11,849 nt of DNA from an uncultured Bacteriovorax sp. (GTDB lineage: Bacteria; Bdellovibrionota; Bacteriovoracia; Bacteriovoracales; Bacteriovoracaceae), in the NCBI GenBank assembly GCA_946482295.1, contig CAMLRB010000113.1, forward strand, positions 1-11,849. Reading direction: 5' to 3'. The position numbers were made by a program, and so were the translations under genes. Positions 7,442 through 11,849 of this stretch are shown here, in pieces. Positions within the stretch are counted from its first letter, which is position 1. Each line of letters starts with the position of its first letter. The notes below the pieces were generated by a model. It made no database searches and was not told the origin of the DNA. It saw only the letters and a list, made by a program, of their open reading frames with translations.

Positions 7442-7474
7442 AAAGCCTAGCTTCATGCTAGGCTTTCTTTTTTT
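7442..7474 (+). terminator. Intrinsic terminator after the 62-residue protein gene
   Basis: Bases 7442-7451 pair perfectly with 7457-7466 (10 bp, GC-rich core) around a 5-nt loop, followed by C and seven T residues up to 7474. The T-tract ends exactly where the ATG of the pseudouridine synthase begins. Confidence 0.9.
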
Positions 7475-8329
7475 ATGGCCTTAAAAACAATCGACTACTG
7501 TTTGCTTCAAGACACTTCTCATGTGGGAGATTTCTTACGCGAGCAATTCGATTGCAGTTCAAACAAACTCAAAAAATTTTTTGATAAATCGTTTCTTCTG
7601 CGTTCTTTTAAAAAGGGGAGCACACTTAAACTCCCCCTGAATTTTGTGAATGATGGATTTATTAATCCACATTATGAAGGTCCGGCCATTGAGATTCTAG
7701 CTGAGAATGAATTATTTTTAGTTTTGAATAAACATCCCAATCAATTCGTCCATCCACTTTCATATGATGAATCGGATAATTGTCTTTCATATTTAAGAGC
7801 AAAGCGCCCTGAGTTGCTTTTTGTTAATCAAAGCAACTACGATCGTGGATTGCTTTACCGCCTGGACTATGAAACCAGTGGGGTCTTGATCTACGTCAAA
7901 CAAGAATCCCTTTACAAAAAGTTACGTGAAGAATTCAACGAAGTAGCGAAGAAAAAAATTTATCGCTGTTGGGTTAATGGCGAGTGTTCTCTGCAGGGAC
8001 GGTTTATACATTCATTCTCAAGCAGCGGGGAGAAGGGACAAAAGGTTGTCGTTCATTCCCATGTTGATGATGAAACCGCTGGCACACTCTCTGTGAGCCC
8101 TCTACGCTTTGATTCTGATAAGAACCAGACATTGATGGAGGTTCAATTAAAAACAGGTTTAAGGCACCAAATTCGAGCGCAAATGGCCTATTTGGGTTAT
8201 CCCTTGGTGGGTGACGAACTTTATGGGGGCACAAAGGCCAGCAGGCTCTATCTTCACGCCGTTCAATATGAGATTGAAGTTGAGGGGCGGGTCTATAATT
8301 ACGAAAGCAAATCTAACGATTTCCAATAG
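7475..8329 (+). CDS. RluA-family pseudouridine synthase
   Basis: The protein isomerises specific uridines in rRNA or tRNA to pseudouridine; which sites cannot be told from sequence. It has 284 residues, close to the single-domain RluA family size. The catalytic loop is RLDYETSG (129-136) with nucleophile Asp131; most family members have RLDxxTSG with Arg-Asp in the variable place. Other family blocks are LNKHPNQFVHP (84-94), KKKIYRCWVNGE (159-170), GLRHQIRAQMAYLGYPLVGD (228-247) and the LHAVQYE strand (260-266). Residues about 5-60 occupy the position of an S4 RNA-binding domain but match it poorly. The ATG directly follows a terminator T-tract with no ribosome site. The next in-frame alternatives (TTG at 7502, GTG at 7523) also lack one, so the start could be different or the mRNA nearly leaderless. 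Confidence 0.9.
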   Translation: MALKTIDYCLLQDTSHVGDFLREQFDCSSNKLKKFFDKSFLLRSFKKGSTLKLPLNFVNDGFINPHYEGPAIEILAENELFLVLNKHPNQFVHPLSYDESDNCLSYLRAKRPELLFVNQSNYDRGLLYRLDYETSGVLIYVKQESLYKKLREEFNEVAKKKIYRCWVNGECSLQGRFIHSFSSSGEKGQKVVVHSHVDDETAGTLSVSPLRFDSDKNQTLMEVQLKTGLRHQIRAQMAYLGYPLVGDELYGGTKASRLYLHAVQYEIEVEGRVYNYESKSNDFQ

Positions 8330-8407
8330 CTATCGCAATTTTCACCAAATAAATTCAAGGTGTCCTGAAAAATAACCGACAAGATTGGTAAGCTTTAACC
8401 CCGATTT

Positions 8408-8412
8408 AAGGA
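8408..8412 (+). promoter_or_regulatory. Ribosome binding site that fixes the WYL-like gene start
   Basis: AAGGA lies 8 nt before the ATG at 8421. The longer reading from TTG at 8385 has no comparable site, so the ATG is preferred. Confidence 0.7.
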
Positions 8413-8420
8413 TTGTGACG

Positions 8421-9377
8421 ATGTCCCCACATCAGATGATTTTGGAAAACAGTTTTTGGAAATTTCTTGTTTCAATTGAAGAGCTCAAAGAAAAAAAGGA
8501 AATCCTTCTTTTTTGTTCTTCTCTTTCAATCGATGAAGAAACTTTAACTGAATATTGTGGCTATCTTCAAAGTTTCGATATTAGTGTGATTAAAGATGAA
8601 CAATTTATTTTTCCTTTAAAAGATCCATGTCGAGTAAAGGTAGAATTTAGTCTATCGGAGTGGTTATCGCTCGAAGCTCACCTCCACGAAAAAAATACGA
8701 AAGAAACGGGTGCTTATTACAACAAAATTTTATCTGCCAAGTTTAAAACAGTTCAGCGCTTAAACAAAGGGCTAACTTTGTTTGCAGTAGATGAAATTCC
8801 GAAGGGAAGAACTCCCGCTTATAATAAGAGCGAAACTTTAAAAAAGAGAATTGATTATCATATTGCTCATCGAAAACTTATGACAATTAATTTTTATAAT
8901 GCAAACGTTTGCGAACTTTTTCCTCATCGTCAGGTTTTTCTTGATGGAATTCTCTGTGTAGTTGGTGAAAATATCAAAGACAAATCCCTTTGTTATTTTG
9001 CAGTTGAAGATGTTGATGAAATTATCGATTTAAATATGTCCTATGAACCGAATCTGAGCCAAATCGAAATTAACGAATTTATTTGTCATTTACGTCTCGT
9101 AAATGGAAAAGAAGAAAGATTGGTTCTTAAGATTTACTCCCAAGAGGAAACAGATCTACTTCCTCAGCATCATTTTTTAGGAAACCCTTTTGTTACTTCA
9201 AACACTGAAGGGGACATGATCTGGGCCGCTACAATTGAAATGTGTGATGATGTTTTTCACTGGTTATGGCAAATGAGTGACCGAGTCGAAATTCTAGATC
9301 CTGGACACCTTCGTAAGGAATTTGCTCATTATTGTGAGCTGAAACGTGAAAGTCATGAGATTAAAAAAGTCTCATAA
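8421..9377 (+). CDS. WYL-domain-like protein, possible transcriptional regulator
   Basis: This 318-residue protein has the general layout of WYL regulators. Residues about 72-120 include a FSLSEWLSLEAHL segment like the conserved stretch before the WYL domain. Residues about 137-205 fit the WYL beta-barrel (RIDYHIAHRKLMTINFY, then an LFPHRQVFLDG strand pair). Residues about 232-305 match the C-terminal WCX extension, ending in WLWQMSDRVEILDPGHLRKEF. The Trp-Tyr-Leu signature is replaced by LCVVG (178-182), so ligand binding may differ. The first about 70 residues do not show a convincing helix-turn-helix, although a degenerate winged helix is possible. WYL proteins usually sense nucleic-acid or nucleotide ligands and control transcription. 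Here the neighbour is a YciB membrane protein, joined by a TAATG stop-start overlap. The C-terminal match is the main evidence. Confidence 0.7.
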   Translation: MSPHQMILENSFWKFLVSIEELKEKKEILLFCSSLSIDEETLTEYCGYLQSFDISVIKDEQFIFPLKDPCRVKVEFSLSEWLSLEAHLHEKNTKETGAYYNKILSAKFKTVQRLNKGLTLFAVDEIPKGRTPAYNKSETLKKRIDYHIAHRKLMTINFYNANVCELFPHRQVFLDGILCVVGENIKDKSLCYFAVEDVDEIIDLNMSYEPNLSQIEINEFICHLRLVNGKEERLVLKIYSQEETDLLPQHHFLGNPFVTSNTEGDMIWAATIEMCDDVFHWLWQMSDRVEILDPGHLRKEFAHYCELKRESHEIKKVS

Positions 9378-9937
9378 TGACTCAAAAAAAATCTGGTAAT
9401 AATTTTTTTCTCTTTTCATTTCTTCCGGCCATTCTCTATTGGTACATGGAAGAACATTATCCCGTAAAAACGGCTTTGGTTGCCGGTATAGCACTTTCTT
9501 TAATTGAAATTGCTGCTGAAAAATACTTCTACGGTCATATCCATAAACTTTCAAAAATAAATCTGGTTTTAGTTGTCGTCTTGGGAGGACTTTCTCTTAT
9601 AGGTGAAGACGGAATCTGGTTTAAACTTCAACCATCTATGTCTTTGCTTGCCATGGCCCTCTTCATGGCCTTTAAACTCAGAAAAGGGCAGGGCTTTTTT
9701 CAAGAGCTCATGGAAGATATGCGGCCCGATGGTCCGCACCCTCCACCTGAAATAATGAGATCCATGGAAGTGAACCTCACGTTCTTCTTTTTTGCTTATT
9801 CGCTTTTAATGGCCATCCTGGCCTTATGGTTCAGCACCAGCACATGGGCCTTTTTTAAAACCGCGGGATTTCTTATGGTCTTTTTGGTTTTTATCATCAT
9901 TCAAACAGTTGTTAATCGCCGATTGTCTAAACGTTAG
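9377..9937 (+). CDS. yciB: YciB/IspZ-family inner-membrane protein (septation protein A)
   Basis: This 186-residue polytopic protein has about five or six membrane segments (about 12-25, 31-48, 62-80, 86-100, 132-152, 158-178) and a Pro-rich, charged loop at 112-125. The segment LGGLSLIGEDGIWFKLQPS (69-87) matches the conserved YciB core, where a glycine-rich strand is followed by a WxKxKP-like turn. The length is as in the family. E. coli YciB is an inner-membrane protein linked to cell-envelope synthesis and division, but its exact activity is unsettled. The ATG shares one base with the TAA of the WYL-like gene, so the two are probably co-translated. There is no obvious terminator after its stop. 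Confidence 0.82.
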   Translation: MTQKKSGNNFFLFSFLPAILYWYMEEHYPVKTALVAGIALSLIEIAAEKYFYGHIHKLSKINLVLVVVLGGLSLIGEDGIWFKLQPSMSLLAMALFMAFKLRKGQGFFQELMEDMRPDGPHPPPEIMRSMEVNLTFFFFAYSLLMAILALWFSTSTWAFFKTAGFLMVFLVFIIIQTVVNRRLSKR

Positions 9938-9999
9938 ACACCCCCTGATCTTTCTTTCAATCCTCTCTTAATTATTCTTATAAATGGTATTCTTCGACC

Positions 10000-10500
10000 A
10001 TGTTCAAACGAATACTAGTCACTCTATTAATGATTCTCATGGTTGTAGAAGCACAGGCCTTCGATCGCGTGAGCGCCCTTATGTCGGACGATGCTTTTGT
10101 CATGCTTGATTCATTGGTCGATCAAAGAGAAGAGCTCAAACAAAATAAAGAAGATATTCGTCAGATCGAAACACATATTAGAACTACCAGCAAAGGTCAG
10201 AACGTTTATCTCCAGTTGAAAAATATCGCGGGCAGTATCGTTATAGTAGGTATTATCATTGGAAGTTACAAAGCAAAATTTCCACCTGGTCTAAGAGCTA
10301 TGATGAGTGCTTACGTCACTATGCATGGATTGAACGCCAGCTTCATTAAGTTAAATACAAAAGATATTAAGAAACTCACAGATGAGATTACAAAGTTCAA
10401 TACTCTCATTAAACAGCGTGAAGCACAGATGAAAACAAAGTTTTTATATTACTGCAATCAAGAACCCACTCATCCAGTCTGTTGTACTAATTTCTACTAA
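10000..10500 (+). CDS. Small exported protein of unknown function
   Basis: I do not recognise a family. The 166-residue protein starts with a typical Sec signal peptide: KR, a hydrophobic core and a likely cleavage after Ala-Gln-Ala at residue 20. The mature part has a charged helix (about 38-65) of coiled-coil type, a hydrophobic span IAGSIVIVGIIIGSY (76-90) that may be a membrane helix, and a second charged helix (about 118-145). It ends with a Cys-containing tail (YYCNQ, then PVCCTNFY) that could form disulfides outside the cytoplasm. No good ribosome site precedes the ATG. A TATAAA box at 9979-9984, without a clear -35, could give a very short leader. The last 4 nt overlap the end of the convergent alkB-like gene. 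Confidence 0.7.
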   Translation: MFKRILVTLLMILMVVEAQAFDRVSALMSDDAFVMLDSLVDQREELKQNKEDIRQIETHIRTTSKGQNVYLQLKNIAGSIVIVGIIIGSYKAKFPPGLRAMMSAYVTMHGLNASFIKLNTKDIKKLTDEITKFNTLIKQREAQMKTKFLYYCNQEPTHPVCCTNFY

Positions 10501-11069
10501 ACCAAACGAAACGTAAGATTGAGACGGGGGGATTGAATCTTTTTTGATTTTACTAGCCGGTGATTCCAGAATTCCTGCAATTTACCTTTCATCACCAACA
10601 AACTTCCAGAGGCCAGTTTCATTTCCACCAGTGGTTGTTCCAGGTTTTTTTTATGACGGAATTGAAAGAGTCGTTCAGCACCATAGCTAAGAGAAGCAAT
10701 AAGAGGTTCTTTCCCTAATGATTTTTCATTATCTGAATGCCAAGACATATGATCCTCTCCGTGACGATAGTAATTCACGAGAACCGAATTAAAATGGCAC
10801 TGAAGATCTTTTTCTAATGTTTTTTTTAATTCAAGTAGGGGAGGAGTCCACAATACTGAATCCATGGTAATGCGCGAGTAAGTATAACGAACTCCTATAT
10901 CGCCGTGCCAGGCCGTCATACGTGGTTGTGGATGAGTTTTTCCAAACATTGTTATTTTATCATCACGCCAAGAGATATCTTTTATAAGTTCATCAATTGA
11001 ATGTTGGGTATCATATTCAGGACAATAAAAGGCCTGTCCATCATGATCAATGAGTGTTTGAAACTGCAT
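10497..11069 (-). CDS. AlkB-type 2-oxoglutarate/Fe(II) dioxygenase (DNA repair)
   Basis: Enzymes of this family remove methyl lesions such as 1-methyladenine and 3-methylcytosine from DNA or RNA by oxidative demethylation. The 190-residue protein resembles the compact ALKBH2/3-like subgroup more than E. coli AlkB. PQPRMTAWHGD (47-57) is the substrate-side block and FNSVLVNYYRHGEDHMSWHSDNE (93-115) carries the iron ligands His111 and Asp113. LIASLSYGAERLFQFRHK (123-140) follows, then His170 as third ligand. PRLNLTFR (181-188) holds the 2-oxoglutarate-binding Arg182 and Arg188. All key residues are present. The ATG lies 2 nt after the stop of the DAHP synthase/chorismate mutase gene with a weak A-rich ribosome site, so it is probably expressed as the second gene of that unit. 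Its TAG overlaps the TAA of the convergent secreted-protein gene. Confidence 0.93.
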   Translation of the reverse strand: MQFQTLIDHDGQAFYCPEYDTQHSIDELIKDISWRDDKITMFGKTHPQPRMTAWHGDIGVRYTYSRITMDSVLWTPPLLELKKTLEKDLQCHFNSVLVNYYRHGEDHMSWHSDNEKSLGKEPLIASLSYGAERLFQFRHKKNLEQPLVEMKLASGSLLVMKGKLQEFWNHRLVKSKKIQSPRLNLTFRLV

Positions 11070-11071
11070 TT

Positions 11072-11849
11072 TTACTTTTTAGTTTTTGCAAAATGTTCCG
11101 TCTGAATTTTAATACTATCTTCATGAATGGCATTGAAAATTTCTTTGATAAAATCTCCATCCAGTCCTAATTTGGAAGCATTATCGAGACGTTCTTTCAT
11201 CAACTGATCAAAACGACTTCTCTGAAGAGCAGTGATGTTTTGTTCAACTTTCGCCTGGGCAATTTTTTCAACGATCACTTTGCGCATTTTAAGTGTATGA
11301 ATAAGCTCTTCATCCAGTCGATCAATTTGAGAGCGCAATTTTTCGAGTTGGTTAGTGAATTGAGCATCATCAGACATTTCGTGTCTGATGGAAAGGGAAG
11401 CCAAAATTTCTTCAAGAACTGCAGGCGTGACTTGTTGAGAAGCATCTGACCACGCTTTGTCGGGATCAGGATGACTTTCAATTATGAGACCTTCCATATC
11501 GAGATCCATCGCTTTCTGACAAACTTTTTGAATGAGATGGCGGTTCCCTGCGATGTGGGATGGATCGCATAGAATTGGTAGATCCGGGAATTTAATTTTT
11601 AATTCGGCCGGAATTCTCCAGAGTGGATCATTTCTAAATTCTAGTTTATCAGCAACAGAAAACCCACGGTGAATAGCTAGCAGTTTCGTAATACCAGCGA
11701 GATTCAATCGCTCGAGTGCTCCAATCCACAATTGCAAATCGGCATTGATAGGATTTTTTACCATAACTGGAATGTCGACGCCTTTTAAGCTGTCGGCGAT
11801 TTCTTGAACAGAAAAAGGATTTGCCGTTGTACGAGCGCCGATCCATAAA
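11072..11849 (-). CDS. Bifunctional DAHP synthase / chorismate mutase, 3' part; 5' end outside window
   Basis: The frame is open to the right edge: upstream of the first internal Met (ATG at 11764) it continues with WIGARTTANPFSVQEIAD, a conserved DAHP synthase segment. The gene therefore starts outside and 258 residues are visible. The first about 150 are the C-terminal half of a KDO8P-type DAHP synthase, which joins phosphoenolpyruvate and erythrose 4-phosphate at the entry to the shikimate pathway. Blocks seen are MVKNPINADLQLWIGALER, AIHRGFS, CDPSHIAGNR and ESHPDPDKAWSDASQQ, carrying the His, Glu and Asp metal ligands. After a short linker comes an AroQ-type chorismate mutase (LEKLRSQIDRLDEELI, later AKVEQN and a closing helix), which makes prephenate. 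This synthase-then-mutase order is known from Bacteroidetes and others and allows feedback by prephenate. The AlkB-like gene follows 2 nt downstream. Confidence 0.93.
   Translation of the reverse strand, partial: LWIGARTTANPFSVQEIADSLKGVDIPVMVKNPINADLQLWIGALERLNLAGITKLLAIHRGFSVADKLEFRNDPLWRIPAELKIKFPDLPILCDPSHIAGNRHLIQKVCQKAMDLDMEGLIIESHPDPDKAWSDASQQVTPAVLEEILASLSIRHEMSDDAQFTNQLEKLRSQIDRLDEELIHTLKMRKVIVEKIAQAKVEQNITALQRSRFDQLMKERLDNASKLGLDGDFIKEIFNAIHEDSIKIQTEHFAKTKK

Noticed and set aside
8385..8420. TTG start for the WYL-like protein
   Set aside because: The ATG at 8421 has a well-spaced AAGGA site; the extra residues match nothing.
11762..11764. ATG as the start of the DAHP synthase/chorismate mutase gene
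   Set aside because: The same frame continues to the window edge with the conserved WIGARTT segment, so this Met is internal.
1..11849. CRISPR array, insertion sequence, tRNA, integrase or defence island
   Set aside because: No repeated spacer pattern, transposase, terminal inverted repeats, cloverleaf or defence-type genes could be seen.

Overview
The window is ordinary bacterial chromosome, AT-rich, densely packed and mostly on the + strand. No phage, insertion sequence, CRISPR array, tRNA or rRNA gene is visible. The gene order S6/S18 - DUF2232 - L9 - dnaB is the conserved ribosomal/replication block known from Deltaproteobacteria-like bacteria. Together with the small secreted or membrane proteins and a large secreted S8 protease, it suggests a Bdellovibrionota-type organism (Bacteriovorax/Peredibacter-like). 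That placement is an inference from synteny and protein style, not a database match.

Layout. 1-2054: the 3' part of a large subtilisin-like (S8) protease, entering the window just before its catalytic Ser. 2089-2113: a strong hairpin in the leader of the ribosomal genes. 2141-4417: an operon of a fused ribosomal protein (bS6 joined to bS18 in one chain), a DUF2232/YybS membrane protein and ribosomal protein bL9 with a long charged tail, closed by an intrinsic terminator. 4498-6997: replicative helicase dnaB overlapped by pabB (aminodeoxychorismate synthase component I). 6998-7474: a small self-contained unit with a sigma70-like promoter, a possible short upstream ORF, a 62-residue helix-turn-helix-like protein and a terminator. 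7475-8329: an RluA-family pseudouridine synthase whose start codon touches the preceding terminator. 8421-9937: a WYL-domain-like protein translationally coupled to a YciB/IspZ membrane protein. 10000-10500: a small exported protein of unknown function. On the - strand, 11849-10497: a partial DAHP synthase/chorismate mutase fusion followed 2 nt later by an AlkB-type dioxygenase, which meets the secreted-protein gene tail to tail with overlapping stop codons.

The most striking observation is the single uninterrupted reading frame encoding bS6 and bS18. These proteins bind each other side by side on the platform of the 30S subunit, so here the heterodimer would be made as one polypeptide with an acidic linker. 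A second pattern is that three hairpins lie within 0-27 nt of the next same-strand start codon (S6/S18, dnaB, the pseudouridine synthase), so read-through or attenuation is likely.
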